Of a stretch of DNA of 64,000 nucleotides, positions 43,218 to 52,580 are shown in pieces. Position numbers and translations under genes: made by a program. The DNA is from an uncultured Lachnospiraceae bacterium (lineage in GTDB: Bacteria; Bacillota; Clostridia; Lachnospirales; Lachnospiraceae): the NCBI GenBank assembly GCA_910584845.1, contig CAJUDH010000002.1:62001-126000 (forward strand). The letters run 5' to 3'. The notes beneath the pieces were generated by a model. It was not told where the DNA came from and ran no database searches. It saw only the letters and a list, made by a program, of their open reading frames with translations. Positions within the stretch are counted from its first letter, which is position 1, and each line of letters opens with the position of its first letter.

Positions 43218-43246
43218 CCTCCATTCTGTGTGCGTTTCAAGGCATA
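43218..43246 (-). repeat. Leader element copy before the HPr-like gene
   Basis: On the reverse strand it ends GAATGGAGG, 5 nt before ATG, and matches 23 of 29 nt with the copies at 1931 and 1993. A hairpin at 43241-43266 (GGCATA...TATGCC) overlaps its upstream edge. Confidence 0.65.
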
Positions 43247-43344
43247 CCCCGCAACGCGGCTATGCCAAAACCGTCAGCGCAACAGGTACAGCCAGTGGGG
43301 CATTATATCAATAGCCACACCTATGGTTTTCCTTTCCCGCCCCT

Positions 43345-43373
43345 ATTGTAACAAGCCGGCCCATTTTCAGCAA
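43345..43373 (-). promoter_or_regulatory. Promoter for the HPr-like gene
   Basis: Reverse strand TTGCTG (43368-43373), 17 nt, TACAAT (43345-43350), giving a leader of about 125 nt. No gene is supported in 43247-43465. Confidence 0.55.
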
Positions 43374-43465
43374 GATGGAATCTGCACAATATTTGAAGGG
43401 CCGCCGGATGAAAATTCATTACTGTTTACAGGCCCCACAAAAACAACAGCCACATTTCCGCCCCT

Positions 43466-44089
43466 TTACAGCATGTTCAAAATCTCGCCCCACGCCTCGT
43501 CGTCAATCTCTTCGTCCCGGAACAGCTTCCTCCTGTCTTCATCCGTAATCATGCGGATTACACGGCAAGGGTTCCCTGCGGCAATGGACCAGTCCGGAAT
43601 ATCCTTTGTGACCACGCTTCCGGCGCCGACCACCACATTATCGCCGATGTGGACCCCGGGGCAGATCACGGTGTTCCCACCGATCCACACGTTATCCCCG
43701 ATCACTACCTCTTTGCCATATTCATACCCTGAATTGCGCGCCGCCGGATGGATGGGGTGCCCCGCCGTATACACCGCCACATTGGGGGCCATCTGGCAGT
43801 TGTCCCCGACCCTGACCTTCGCTACGTCCAAAATCGTACAGTTATAATTGGCGAAAAAATTCTTCCCCACCTCTATGTTTGTCCCGTAATCACAGTAAAA
43901 CGGCGGATTAATAAACGCGCCGTCCGACGCCCCCAGCAAATCCTTGACTGCCATTTTAATCCCGTCAAAATCCGAACGGTCCATAAAATTTAGTTTTTGC
44001 AGCTTCCTGCGGCATATCTGCTGCTCCTTAAGAAGGCCTTCATCGGCAATATAAGCCATCTGTGCATCCATCCGCTCCCGGTTCGTCAT
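43466..44089 (-). CDS. Sugar O-acetyltransferase (maltose/galactoside acetyltransferase family)
   Basis: A 207-residue hexapeptide-repeat enzyme. The N-terminal maltose-acetyltransferase segment (MAYIADEGLLKEQQICRR region) leads into left-handed beta-helix repeats such as VGDNCQMAPNVAVYTAGHP, including the catalytic His, and ends with GAGSVVTKDIPDWSIAAGNP. It transfers acetyl from acetyl-CoA to a sugar hydroxyl. GGAGA precedes the ATG. It follows cca by 49 nt in the same direction and may be the last gene of the proS-cca unit. Confidence 0.94.
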   Translation of the reverse strand: MTNRERMDAQMAYIADEGLLKEQQICRRKLQKLNFMDRSDFDGIKMAVKDLLGASDGAFINPPFYCDYGTNIEVGKNFFANYNCTILDVAKVRVGDNCQMAPNVAVYTAGHPIHPAARNSGYEYGKEVVIGDNVWIGGNTVICPGVHIGDNVVVGAGSVVTKDIPDWSIAAGNPCRVIRMITDEDRRKLFRDEEIDDEAWGEILNML

Positions 44090-44138
44090 TTCGGCTATCT
44101 CCTTCCTGCCTGTTTGGGGGCAGCCTGGTACCCCGGGG

Positions 44139-45317
44139 CTACCCCTTCCCCATTGCTTTCCCGATTTCCAAAAGGGCTTCTTTCCGGTTTTTTTCCGGGC
44201 ATTCCAGCACCATATCCAGCAGCCGGTTTAATATCTGCCCCAGCTCCCGCCCCGGCTTCATTCCGGCGTCAATCAAGTCCTGGCCGTTGACCGCCAAATG
44301 TTTTAAATCCAGGCAGTCCCCTTTTTCCCGTATCTGCCTGGTGAGGCTGCGGATCCGGGGGCCGTAGGCATTAAAATCCAGCAGCGCATCCCACACTTCG
44401 GCCTCCATGCTGCCCATGGCCCGGCGCACCGGGGCCGGTTCGGGCTGTACCTCTTTGCCTGACCAGGCCAGCAAAGTTTTCACCTTGGCAACGGTGCCGT
44501 TATCCATCTTTAAATCTTTGAGTACCCGGACCGCTTCCTCCGGGTCCGTCTGGCGCAAAAGCGCCGCCCAGCGCACATACTTGCGGGCAGGCAAACTTGC
44601 CGGGATCCGGATCTGGCCCCAGGGTATCCGGGCAAAAGCCGGGGAAATATAGCCGGAAACCCCCTGTTCAAACACGCCCCCCATCTGCTCCGGATGGCCG
44701 GACAGCAACGTTTTGCTTAGCTCCACCTGAATCCGCTCTTTGCTGACCTTGGCCAAATTAGGGGCGATTACCCCTATGGCCTCCCATGTTTTTTCTTCGA
44801 CGGAGAAGCCCAGCTGGGCCGAAAACCGGATGGCCCGCAAGATCCGAAGTGCGTCCTCCGTAAAGCGCTCTATGGCATCGCCTACGCAGCGTATGGATTT
44901 CTTCTCCAAATCCTCCCTGCCCCCAAAGGCGTCCACTACGCCCACGTCATGGCGGTAGGCCATGGCGTTAATGGTAAAATCCCGCCGCTTCAAGTCTTCC
45001 AGCAGGTTAGCGGTATACTCCACCCGGCTGGGGTGGCGGCCGTCTTCATATTCCCCATCGATCCGGTAGGTGGTCACCTCATATCCTTTCCCGTCCATCA
45101 GCACTGTGATAGTGCCATGCCGGATCCCCGTATCAACGGTACGGGGGAACAAAGATTTTACCTGTTTTGGCCTTGCCGAAGTGGTTATGTCCCAGTCTTT
45201 TGGTTCACGCCCCAGCAACAGGTCCCGCACGCAGCCGCCTACCGCATAAGCCTCATAGCCATTTGCATTTAATATGTCCAAAATCCGCTCTACCTGCAGC
45301 GGCAACCGCATCTGCAT
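44139..45317 (-). CDS. cca: CCA-adding tRNA nucleotidyltransferase
   Basis: A 392-residue class II nucleotidyltransferase that builds the CCA end of tRNAs. Catalytic motifs are YAVGGCVRDLLLG and DWDITT (Asp 41 and Asp 43); the later RRDFTINAMAY and DALRILRAIRFSAQLGF motifs are typical of this family. The C-terminal half is helical and recognises tRNA. It starts 21 nt after the proS stop, so it is cotranscribed under the proline T-box. Confidence 0.93.
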   Translation of the reverse strand: MQMRLPLQVERILDILNANGYEAYAVGGCVRDLLLGREPKDWDITTSARPKQVKSLFPRTVDTGIRHGTITVLMDGKGYEVTTYRIDGEYEDGRHPSRVEYTANLLEDLKRRDFTINAMAYRHDVGVVDAFGGREDLEKKSIRCVGDAIERFTEDALRILRAIRFSAQLGFSVEEKTWEAIGVIAPNLAKVSKERIQVELSKTLLSGHPEQMGGVFEQGVSGYISPAFARIPWGQIRIPASLPARKYVRWAALLRQTDPEEAVRVLKDLKMDNGTVAKVKTLLAWSGKEVQPEPAPVRRAMGSMEAEVWDALLDFNAYGPRIRSLTRQIREKGDCLDLKHLAVNGQDLIDAGMKPGRELGQILNRLLDMVLECPEKNRKEALLEIGKAMGKG

Positions 45318-45338
45318 CCCGGTCCCCCTATCCGAATA

Positions 45339-46772
45339 TTAATAAGCCCTGCCCCAATACACCATCTTGGTTGCCGGCTTCCCGCAGCAGACACAGTGGC
45401 CGGACAGGCGTTCCTGGGCAAACGGCATACACCGGGAAGTCGCCCCGGTTATCTCTTTAACCTTGTCTTCGCACCCCTGGTTCCCGCACCACATAGCCTT
45501 CACAAAGCCGGGCTTCTCTTCTATAGTTTTTGTGAATGTGTCAAAATCCACGGCCTCATAGGTATGGGCCTCTAAATGGGCCTTTGCCCGCGTAAACATA
45601 TCTTCCTGGATGGCATCCAGCAGGCGGCCTACTTCCTGGCCGATCTGGTCCAGGGGTACGGTAACCTTTTCATGGGTATCCCGGCGGACCAGCACTGCCT
45701 GGTTGTTGGCTATGTCTTTCGGGCCGACCTCCACCCGGACCGGGATCCCCCGCATTTCAGACTCACTGAATTTCCATCCCGGGCTCTTATCGGAATCATC
45801 CAGTTTCACCCGGAAGCCGGACAAGGCGCCTTTGACTTCCAGCGCCTTCTCCAGCACGCCTTCTTTTTTCTGCTGGATGGGCACCACCATCACCTGGACC
45901 GGGGCGATCTTCGGCGGGAGCACCAACCCGTTATCGTCGCCGTGGATCATAATAATCGCGCCGATAATCCGGGTCGACAGCCCCCAGGATGTCTGATGCA
46001 CGTATTGGAGAGAATTATCCTTGGCCGCATACTGGATGCCAAAAGCCCGGGCAAAGCCGTCGCCGAAATTATGGCTGGTGCCGGACTGGAGCGCTTTGCC
46101 GTCGTGCATTAAAGCCTCAATGGTATAAGTAGCCTCTGCCCCGGCAAATTTTTCCTTGTCCGTCTTTTGCCCCCGCACTACCGGAACCGCCAGCACTTCC
46201 TCGCAAAAGTCCGCATACACATTTAACATCTGCTCGGTCCGTTCCTGGGCTTCTTCTGCCGTGGCATGGGCCGTATGGCCTTCCTGCCATAAAAACTCCC
46301 TGGACCTTAAAAACGGGCGGGTAGTCTTCTCCCACCGCACGACCGAACACCACTGGTTATATACTTTGGGCAAATCCCGGTAAGAGTGGATATCTTTGGC
46401 ATAAAAGTCACAAAACAATGTTTCGGAAGTGGGGCGGACGCACATACGCTCCTGAAGTTCCTCCAAACCGCCGTGTGTAACCCAGGCCACTTCCGGGGCA
46501 AACCCTTCCACATGGTCCTTTTCCTTTTGAAGCAGGCCTTCCGGGATAAACAACGGCATATATACATTCTCCACCCCGGTTTCCTTAAACCGGCGGTCCA
46601 GTTCTTTCTGGATGTTTTCCCATAAGGCATATCCTGCCGGCTTAATCACCATACATCCTTTCACGCTGGCATAGTCGCAAAGCTCTGCCTTCTTCACCAC
46701 GTCTGTGTACCATTGGGCAAAATCCACATCCATAGACGTAATGGCTTCCACTAATTTTTTGTCGTTTGCCAT
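45339..46772 (-). CDS. proS: Prolyl-tRNA synthetase (type with C-terminal zinc-binding domain)
   Basis: A 477-residue class II synthetase of the shorter archaeal/eukaryotic-like type found in some bacteria; it lacks the long editing insert. Motif 2 is near RWEKTTRPFLRSREFLWQEGH (short form PFLRSREFLWQEG). A C-terminal cysteine cluster includes MWCGNQGCEDKVKE and CVCCGKP. ATG at 46772 (MANDKK) is chosen because AAGGAG is 8 nt upstream; the ATG two codons earlier is too close. A T-box leader precedes it. It is followed by cca. Confidence 0.96.
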   Translation of the reverse strand: MANDKKLVEAITSMDVDFAQWYTDVVKKAELCDYASVKGCMVIKPAGYALWENIQKELDRRFKETGVENVYMPLFIPEGLLQKEKDHVEGFAPEVAWVTHGGLEELQERMCVRPTSETLFCDFYAKDIHSYRDLPKVYNQWCSVVRWEKTTRPFLRSREFLWQEGHTAHATAEEAQERTEQMLNVYADFCEEVLAVPVVRGQKTDKEKFAGAEATYTIEALMHDGKALQSGTSHNFGDGFARAFGIQYAAKDNSLQYVHQTSWGLSTRIIGAIIMIHGDDNGLVLPPKIAPVQVMVVPIQQKKEGVLEKALEVKGALSGFRVKLDDSDKSPGWKFSESEMRGIPVRVEVGPKDIANNQAVLVRRDTHEKVTVPLDQIGQEVGRLLDAIQEDMFTRAKAHLEAHTYEAVDFDTFTKTIEEKPGFVKAMWCGNQGCEDKVKEITGATSRCMPFAQERLSGHCVCCGKPATKMVYWGRAY

Positions 46773-46799
46773 GGCCATTCTCCTTTACCTGTCTGTCAT

Positions 46800-47060
46800 T
46801 TTTAATAACAAAAAAAGCCTCCAGCCCTGTCATGCAGACAAGGGGCCGAATGGCTGATTGCTCGGCGGTACCATCCTCTTTCGCTTTTATGGGGCCCGGC
46901 CGCCCGTCACAAAAACTCGCTCAAACTCCGTTAACGCCGGAACCACGCCGCATTTCCATGCGGTAGCTCCAAGGCCGGTTGGGCTTTCAGGGACAGGGAA
47001 ACCTCCTACCTATGGTTTCCTCTCTGTTCTGTATGTCAGCTTACGGATCCTCTTCGTCGC
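46800..47060 (-). promoter_or_regulatory. T-box riboswitch leader of proS
   Basis: The reverse strand holds the T-box core AGGATGGTACCGCC (46865-46878) after a long paired Stem I region. Then a terminator stem forms, GGCCCCTTGTC with GACAGGGC (about 46823-46845), followed by a TTTTTTT tract (46809-46815). Uncharged tRNA-Pro should bind and prevent termination. A proline specifier (CCC or CCA) may lie near 46980, but the exact triplet was not fixed. Confidence 0.9.
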
Positions 47061-47068
47061 CTTGATTG

Positions 47069-47097
47069 ATTCTACGTTATTTTTTCCGTTTTGTCAA
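47069..47097 (-). promoter_or_regulatory. Promoter for the T-box-proS transcript
   Basis: Reverse strand TTGACA (47092-47097), 17 nt, TAGAAT (47069-47074). Confidence 0.75.
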
Positions 47098-47224
47098 GCA
47101 TAACCAGCCGGCCGCCTGCCTGCGGGCAATCCGGCGCCGGGCGTTTTTTTGGTGCCTTTTCCCTCATTGGGCCGGCGCCCACTGTGCCTCACCCCGCAAA
47201 ATCCCATTTCAGGCACGCTCCGGT

Positions 47225-47253
47225 TTGACTCCCCTAAGAATTTATGATATGAT
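47225..47253 (+). promoter_or_regulatory. Promoter for the fructose-locus RpiR gene
   Basis: TTGACT (47225-47230), 17 nt, TATGAT (47248-47253), about 40 nt before the ATG. Confidence 0.7.
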
Positions 47254-47294
47254 AAGATACGAAAAAAAATTACATCAACGGAGATAGATAAGAA

Positions 47295-48146
47295 ATGAGC
47301 AATCAAAGCGTCATGGGGATTATCTGCTCGGATTATAAGCAGTTTTTCGATGCAGAAAAAAAAATTGCCGATTACATTATGGAAAACAAAAAAAACGTGG
47401 TAGATATGACTGTGGCGGAACTGGCCCAGGCCAGCGATACCAGCGACGCCACCGTTTCCCGGTTTTGCCGGCGGTGTGGGTTTAAAGGCTTTCAGAGCTT
47501 GAAAATGGCCCTTGCCAAAGAAGTATTGGAAGAAGAGCGCAACAGCCTTCAAGTTTCCAACGAAATCAGGCGGGACAGCCTGCCCCAATCCCTGCAGAAC
47601 ATCCTGGCCAACAAAATGGCGGAAATGACCGGCACCATTGGCATGATGGAACCTGACAATCTGGAAACCATCCTTCGGATCCTGGAAAACGCAGAAACCA
47701 TCCAGTTCGCCGCCGTAGGGAACACCATCCCCGTGGCTATGGACGGGGCATTTAAATTCAACCAGCTGGGGCTGCGTTCGGTGTCCGGCAGTATTTGGGA
47801 GGCCCAAACCGCTTTTACCTACAACCTGTCCCCCCGGGACGTGGTAGTCGTCATTTCCAACTCCGGCACTTCCCGGCGGCTCCTGACCCTGGCCCAGGGG
47901 GCCCATGAAAACGGGGCCCGGGTTATCGTCATTACCAACAATGCCTCTTCCCCTTTGGCTAAGGCCAGCGACTACAAGATCATCACCGCAACCCGGGAAA
48001 AATTGCTGACCGGGGAATTCTGGTTTTCCCGGATCCCTTCCATGCTGGTAATCGAAACCCTGTACCTGCTATTATATGTCAGCAAAAAAGACGCCGTAGC
48101 CCACATCCGCCGGCATGAAGATGCCATCCGCCCGGACAAGCAGTAA
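47295..48146 (+). CDS. RpiR family regulator of the fructose PTS locus
   Basis: A 283-residue regulator with an N-terminal helix-turn-helix (ASDTSDATVSRFCRRCGFKG) and a C-terminal SIS domain with IQFAAVGNTIPVAMDG and VVVISNSGTSRRLL, both typical of sugar-phosphate-binding RpiR proteins. GGAGA precedes the ATG. It is followed by a strong terminator, then fruK and fruA in the same direction. Two copies of GAAATAAAATTTC-like palindromes flank the fruK promoter and are likely its targets; fructose-1-phosphate is a reasonable effector but not shown. Confidence 0.93.
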   Translation: MSNQSVMGIICSDYKQFFDAEKKIADYIMENKKNVVDMTVAELAQASDTSDATVSRFCRRCGFKGFQSLKMALAKEVLEEERNSLQVSNEIRRDSLPQSLQNILANKMAEMTGTIGMMEPDNLETILRILENAETIQFAAVGNTIPVAMDGAFKFNQLGLRSVSGSIWEAQTAFTYNLSPRDVVVVISNSGTSRRLLTLAQGAHENGARVIVITNNASSPLAKASDYKIITATREKLLTGEFWFSRIPSMLVIETLYLLLYVSKKDAVAHIRRHEDAIRPDKQ

Positions 48147-48162
48147 CCGCGCCACACCTGGA

Positions 48163-48219
48163 AACGCCAAAGGCCCGGCCGTACCAGAACCAGTTTTGTA
48201 CGGCCAGGCCTTTGGCGTT
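48163..48219 (+). terminator. Terminator after the RpiR gene
   Basis: A 22-bp stem with one mismatch (48163-48184 with 48198-48219) followed by TTTTC. It separates the regulator from fruK. Confidence 0.85.
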
Positions 48220-48234
48220 TTCTGGCTATTATAA

Positions 48235-48317
48235 GAAATAAATTTTCTCAAAAAATATATTGACGAATTTATCATTTCATGTTATGATAAACCCACGATA
48301 AGAAATAAAATTTCTTA
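48235..48317 (+). promoter_or_regulatory. fruK promoter flanked by two RpiR-type palindromes
   Basis: Promoter TTGACG (48260-48265), 17 nt, TATGAT (48283-48288). Operator 1 GAAATAAATTTTC (48235-48247) lies upstream of the -35. Operator 2 TAAGAAATAAAATTTCTTA (48299-48317) is a perfect 19-bp palindrome just after the -10. Confidence 0.7.
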
Positions 48318-48339
48318 TAAGAAACGGGAGGTGATAGAA

Positions 48340-49257
48340 TTGATTTACACAATTACTTTTAACCCTGCTTTGGATTATGTAGTGTGGGTGGAAAACTTCA
48401 CCCCGGGGGCCATCAACCGGACCGTAAAGGAGAATATCTTTTACGGCGGCAAGGGGATCAACGTATCCGCCGTTTTAGCCAACCTGGGATATGCCAGCAC
48501 GGCGCTGGGGTTCGTGGCCGGCTTTACCGGAGACGAGATTGAGCGGGGGGTAAAGGCCCTTGGCTTTTCCTCCGACTTTATCCGGGTGCAAAAGGGGATG
48601 TCCCGCATCAACATGAAATTAAAATCCGCCGGGGAAACCGAGGTCAACGGCATGGGCCCGGACATTGCCAAAGAAGACGTGGAGGAACTGTTTTGTAAAC
48701 TGGAAAGCTTGAAAAAAGGGGACGTGCTGGTACTTTCCGGGAGTATCCCCGCTTCCATCGATAGCCGGATTTACGAATCCATCCTGGCCAGGCTGGACGG
48801 AAAAGGGGTTTTAGCCGTGGTAGACGCAGAAAAAGACCTGCTGCTCAATGTGTTAAAATTCCGTCCGTTTTTGATCAAACCCAACAACCACGAACTGGGG
48901 GACATGTTCGGCGTGGCCTTAAAAACACAAGATGACATTATCCGGTATGCCAAACGGCTGCAGCAGATGGGTGCCAGGAACGTGCTGGTATCCATGGCCG
49001 GCGACGGTGCACTGCTGCTTACGGAGTCCGGCCAGGCACATCAACAAGGGGTAGCCAAAGGCACGGTCAAAAATTCCGTGGGCGCCGGAGATTCCATGGT
49101 AGCCGGCTTCCTGGCCGGATATTTAGAAAACGGGGATTACGCCCACGCCCTGCGGTTGGGGACGGCAGCGGGGGGCGCCACCGCATTCTCTGACGGATTG
49201 GGGGAAAAGGAAGAGATTATGCGGTTATATAAGACCTTGGAAACATCCACCATTTAG
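48340..49257 (+). CDS. fruK: 1-phosphofructokinase, TTG start
   Basis: A 305-residue PfkB-family kinase making fructose-1,6-bisphosphate from fructose-1-phosphate. Motifs: N-terminal YTITFNPALDYVVWV, GGKGINVSAVLANLG, and the C-terminal catalytic VGAGDSMVAGF. The start is TTG at 48340, 8 nt after GGGAGG, giving the family-typical MIYTITFNPALDY; the GTG at 48331 overlaps the ribosome site. It precedes fruA and shares control by the upstream RpiR protein. Confidence 0.94.
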   Translation: MIYTITFNPALDYVVWVENFTPGAINRTVKENIFYGGKGINVSAVLANLGYASTALGFVAGFTGDEIERGVKALGFSSDFIRVQKGMSRINMKLKSAGETEVNGMGPDIAKEDVEELFCKLESLKKGDVLVLSGSIPASIDSRIYESILARLDGKGVLAVVDAEKDLLLNVLKFRPFLIKPNNHELGDMFGVALKTQDDIIRYAKRLQQMGARNVLVSMAGDGALLLTESGQAHQQGVAKGTVKNSVGAGDSMVAGFLAGYLENGDYAHALRLGTAAGGATAFSDGLGEKEEIMRLYKTLETSTI

Positions 49258-49411
49258 AGCAGGGGCGCCTTGCCCGCGAAAGCTATTGTAAAGAATTTCC
49301 AAAAAGGTAATAAGGCTGAAGAACCACCCGCCCTATGCCGCCGGAGATAACCGGGGAGTAAAGGCCGGCAGGCACGGACGGGCATTGAACCAAAAATCAG
49401 GAGGGAATACC

Positions 49412-51379
49412 ATGAGGATCACGGAATTATTAAAAAAGGAAAGCATTGAGCTGGGCGTATCCGTAAATTCCAAAGACAGCGCAATCGACAAACTGGCCAT
49501 GCTTATGGAAAAGGGCGGGCGCCTGAACAGCCGGGCCGGGTATATTGAAGGCATAAAGGCCCGGGAAGCCCAGGGGAGCACGGCGGTAGGCGACGGGATC
49601 GCCATCCCCCATGCCAAAGTAGCGGCCGTAAAAGAACCGGGGCTGGCGGCCGTCACCGTTCCGGCAGGCGTGGACTACGAAGCTTTTGACGGTTCGCTGG
49701 CCCATCTAATCTTTATGATCGCAGCGCCTGCAGAAGGCGCAGACGTACACCTGGAAGCCCTGGCCCGGCTGTCTACGCTTTTAATGGTGCCCGGCTTTAA
49801 AGACGACCTGATTGGCGCCTCCAGCAAAGAACAATTTTTGAAAGTGATCGACGACGCAGAAACTGCCAAATACGGCGCGCCGAAAAATGCCGCCCCCCAG
49901 ACGCCTGGGGAATCCACCGGCAAAGCCGGCGCCAGCCAGGCAAACGGCAGCGGCTACCGTTTGTTGGCCGTGACCGCCTGCCCCACCGGCATCGCCCACA
50001 CCTACATGGCAGCAGAAAACCTGGAAAGCACCGCCAAAAAAATGGGGATTTCCCTGAAAGCGGAAACTGACGGCTCCGGCGGGGCCCAAAACATACTGAC
50101 CCCGGAAGAAATCCGGCAGGCTGAGGCCATTATCGTAGCCGCCGACCGGGAAATTGAGATGGCCCGTTTCGACGGGAAGCCCGTAGTCCAGGCCCCGGTT
50201 GCCGACGGCATCCACAAGGCGAAGGAACTGATAGAAAAAGCCGCTTCCGGCCAGGCCCCCGTCTACCGGCATACAGGAGGCCCGGAGGGAAGTTCCCCTT
50301 CCGCCGGAGCCGGCGACAGTGTGGGGAGGAAGATATACAAGCACCTGATGAACGGCGTTTCCCATATGCTTCCTTTTGTGATTGGGGGCGGCATTTTAAT
50401 CGCACTGGCTTTCCTGTTTGACGATTATGCCATTGACCCGTCTAATTTTGGCAAAAACACCCCCTTGGCCGCCTATTTAAAGACCATAGGCGAGCAGGCG
50501 TTTGGCTTGATGCTCCCTGTGCTTTCCGGCTACATCGCCATGAGCATCGCCGACCGGCCCGGCCTGGCGGTAGGCTTCGTATCCGGCCTGGTGGCAAAAA
50601 TGGGGATGACCTTTGCCGACCCGGCAGGCGGCGCGGTAAACGCCGGTTTCCTGGGGGCGCTGTTCGCCGGTTTCGCCGGCGGCTATCTGGTGGTAGGGCT
50701 AAAAAAACTGTTTTCCAAACTGCCCAAATCCCTGGAGGGGATTAAGCCGGTTTTGCTGTACCCGGTTTTAGGCATCCTGCTGGGCGCAGCCGCCACTACT
50801 TTCATCAACCCTTATATGGGGATTATCAACGACGGGCTGACCCATTTCCTCAACGGCATGGGCGGCGCAAGCCGGATTATCCTGGGCATGGTAGTCGGAT
50901 GCATGATGTCCATTGACATGGGCGGCCCCTTCAACAAAGCCGCTTATGTGTTTGGCACTGCACAGCTGGCTGAAGGCAACTTTGAAGTCATGGCCGCCGT
51001 TATGGCCGGCGGGATGGTCCCCCCTGTGGCCATCGCCCTGTGCACCACCTTCTTCAAAAAGAAATTCACCAAAAAGGAGTGCCAGTCCGGCGTGGTCAAC
51101 TATATTATGGGCCTGTCTTTCATCACCGAAGGGGCCATCCCCTTTGCGGCATCCGACCCGTTGCGCATCATCCCCTCCTGTGCCGTCGGCGCAGCCGTGG
51201 CAGGCGGCCTTTCCATGTTTTTCGGATGCACCCTCCGGGCGCCCCATGGCGGGATCTTCGTACTGCCTACCATCGGAAACCCCCTGGCCTATCTGGCAGC
51301 CGTATTGTCCGGGGCCATTGTAGGCGCATTGCTTTTAAGTGTGCTGAAAAAAAACCTTAGCGAGGAAGAACGGGGATAG
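49412..51379 (+). CDS. fruA: Fructose PTS permease EIIABC
   Basis: A 655-residue three-domain transporter. EIIA (about 1-145) has the phosphorylated His in GIAIPHAKV; an Ala/Gly linker follows. EIIB (about 175-270) has the phosphorylated Cys in VTACPTGIAHTYMAAE. EIIC (about 310-650) has eight or more helices and GCMMSIDMGGPFNKAAYVFG and EGAIPFAASDPLR. It imports fructose as fructose-1-phosphate. ATG at 49412 follows AGGAGG; an upstream in-frame TTG is not needed. It lies 154 nt after fruK and ends before a shared terminator. Confidence 0.96.
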   Translation: MRITELLKKESIELGVSVNSKDSAIDKLAMLMEKGGRLNSRAGYIEGIKAREAQGSTAVGDGIAIPHAKVAAVKEPGLAAVTVPAGVDYEAFDGSLAHLIFMIAAPAEGADVHLEALARLSTLLMVPGFKDDLIGASSKEQFLKVIDDAETAKYGAPKNAAPQTPGESTGKAGASQANGSGYRLLAVTACPTGIAHTYMAAENLESTAKKMGISLKAETDGSGGAQNILTPEEIRQAEAIIVAADREIEMARFDGKPVVQAPVADGIHKAKELIEKAASGQAPVYRHTGGPEGSSPSAGAGDSVGRKIYKHLMNGVSHMLPFVIGGGILIALAFLFDDYAIDPSNFGKNTPLAAYLKTIGEQAFGLMLPVLSGYIAMSIADRPGLAVGFVSGLVAKMGMTFADPAGGAVNAGFLGALFAGFAGGYLVVGLKKLFSKLPKSLEGIKPVLLYPVLGILLGAAATTFINPYMGIINDGLTHFLNGMGGASRIILGMVVGCMMSIDMGGPFNKAAYVFGTAQLAEGNFEVMAAVMAGGMVPPVAIALCTTFFKKKFTKKECQSGVVNYIMGLSFITEGAIPFAASDPLRIIPSCAVGAAVAGGLSMFFGCTLRAPHGGIFVLPTIGNPLAYLAAVLSGAIVGALLLSVLKKNLSEEERG

Positions 51380-51495
51380 GTAAGGATCCGTTTTTGCAGG
51401 GTCCCCCGGCTGCGTAGGGCCGCTTCAGCGGCAAGGCCCCATTTGCCGCAGTGCGGCCCGCGCAGAACGTTTTGTCCCATAAATCCCCTTTCCCT

Positions 51496-51544
51496 AATAA
51501 CGCCCCCCTGGTGCGGCAACTGCCTGCACCAGGGGGGCGTTATT
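51496..51544. terminator. Bidirectional terminator between fruA and the transglutaminase gene
   Basis: A perfect 19-bp stem (51496-51514 with 51526-51544) with A/T-rich arms. Confidence 0.9.
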
Positions 51545-51548
51545 TCAT

Positions 51549-52340
51549 TTAATCCCAAATGGTAGTGTAGCTTTCCGGACATGCCGGGAATTCCCCACGG
51601 TTCCATTCTAGTCCAAAACGTTCAAATACTCTGTCGCTTACCAGAAAAGTACCGGCCTGTGTATCAATATGGTACCATTTACCACCAACCTGCACAATGT
51701 TCCACTGATGGCTGGGGTTAATGGATGCCTCGTTAGCATGGACATAATAACATGGAATATCTGCCGCGTCACATAAAGCTTTGAAACCCCTTGCATAGCC
51801 GGAACATTGGGCCTCCCCATAAACCAGGGCCCCCCACGCCGTGTTGGCCCGGTTCTGGGCCCAGGAAGCGGCATAAGTACAGTTCTTCTGCAGATAGTCA
51901 TACAAGGCCTTAACTTTACCCATGTCGTCCATATCCGTTGTGATATGGCTACCCACGATTTCCAAGGTTTTCTGGGCGACCGCATCCAGCTCCCCTTGAT
52001 TGAGGGCCGGCCCATAGACGGAACGCCGGCCTGCGGTATAAGAATCCAGGTTTTTGTTCCGTACTTCATCCAGGGTAAGGGCTACGTTCTGCTTATGCCC
52101 TTCCACCCAGGCGCCGTCCGCCCCTACATAATATGCGCCAACATACTCATTGGCGGCCATCACGCCGGTGTCCTTAAAGAAATACCACTTTCCTCCGATT
52201 TCTTTCCACCCGCTGGTTACGTTCACCCCGTCCTGTTCATAATACCACTGGTTATCCTGTAGTTTCCAATCCGCAAAAGCCGTGGTGGCAAATGCCAGGG
52301 AAAAACTTGCCGCCAATACTGCCGTCCATCTTCTCATCAT
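51549..52340 (-). CDS. Secreted transglutaminase-like protein with N-terminal wall-binding repeats
   Basis: A 263-residue secreted protein. Signal peptide about 1-23 (TTAFA). Residues 25-80 hold cell-wall-binding repeats (NQWYYEQDGVNVTSGW, GKWYFFKDTGVMA). A transglutaminase-like domain follows with the expected triad: Cys near 176 in GEAQCSGYARGFK, His near 211 in PSHQWNIVQ, and Asp near 226 in WYHIDTQAG. It could act as a wall-localised protease or cross-linking enzyme. GGAGG precedes two adjacent ATGs. It is transcribed alone, convergent with fruA. Confidence 0.87.
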   Translation of the reverse strand: MMRRWTAVLAASFSLAFATTAFADWKLQDNQWYYEQDGVNVTSGWKEIGGKWYFFKDTGVMAANEYVGAYYVGADGAWVEGHKQNVALTLDEVRNKNLDSYTAGRRSVYGPALNQGELDAVAQKTLEIVGSHITTDMDDMGKVKALYDYLQKNCTYAASWAQNRANTAWGALVYGEAQCSGYARGFKALCDAADIPCYYVHANEASINPSHQWNIVQVGGKWYHIDTQAGTFLVSDRVFERFGLEWNRGEFPACPESYTTIWD

Positions 52341-52580
52341 GATTTTTCCTCCATTTTGAAAAATTCCATTGCCTTAGAGTGCCTGATTTCCTTGGCATAG
52401 CCAGGATCGATGGCCTTTCTGCCTTTTTTATAGTCTATCCTATTTTTCGCAAAAATGGTCCCGATCCTGACAGACGGCATGGTTTTTGGCACCAATGACC
52501 CGCCCCAAAAGATTAAAGCCCCAGGAAACCGGCACTTTTCGGGTCTGCCGCCTTTCCCTTCCTTTCCATGCCCCCGGCAT

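Noticed and set aside
48331..48339. GTG start for fruK at 48331
   Set aside because: It overlaps the GGGAGG ribosome site; TTG at 48340 has ideal spacing and gives the family N-terminus.
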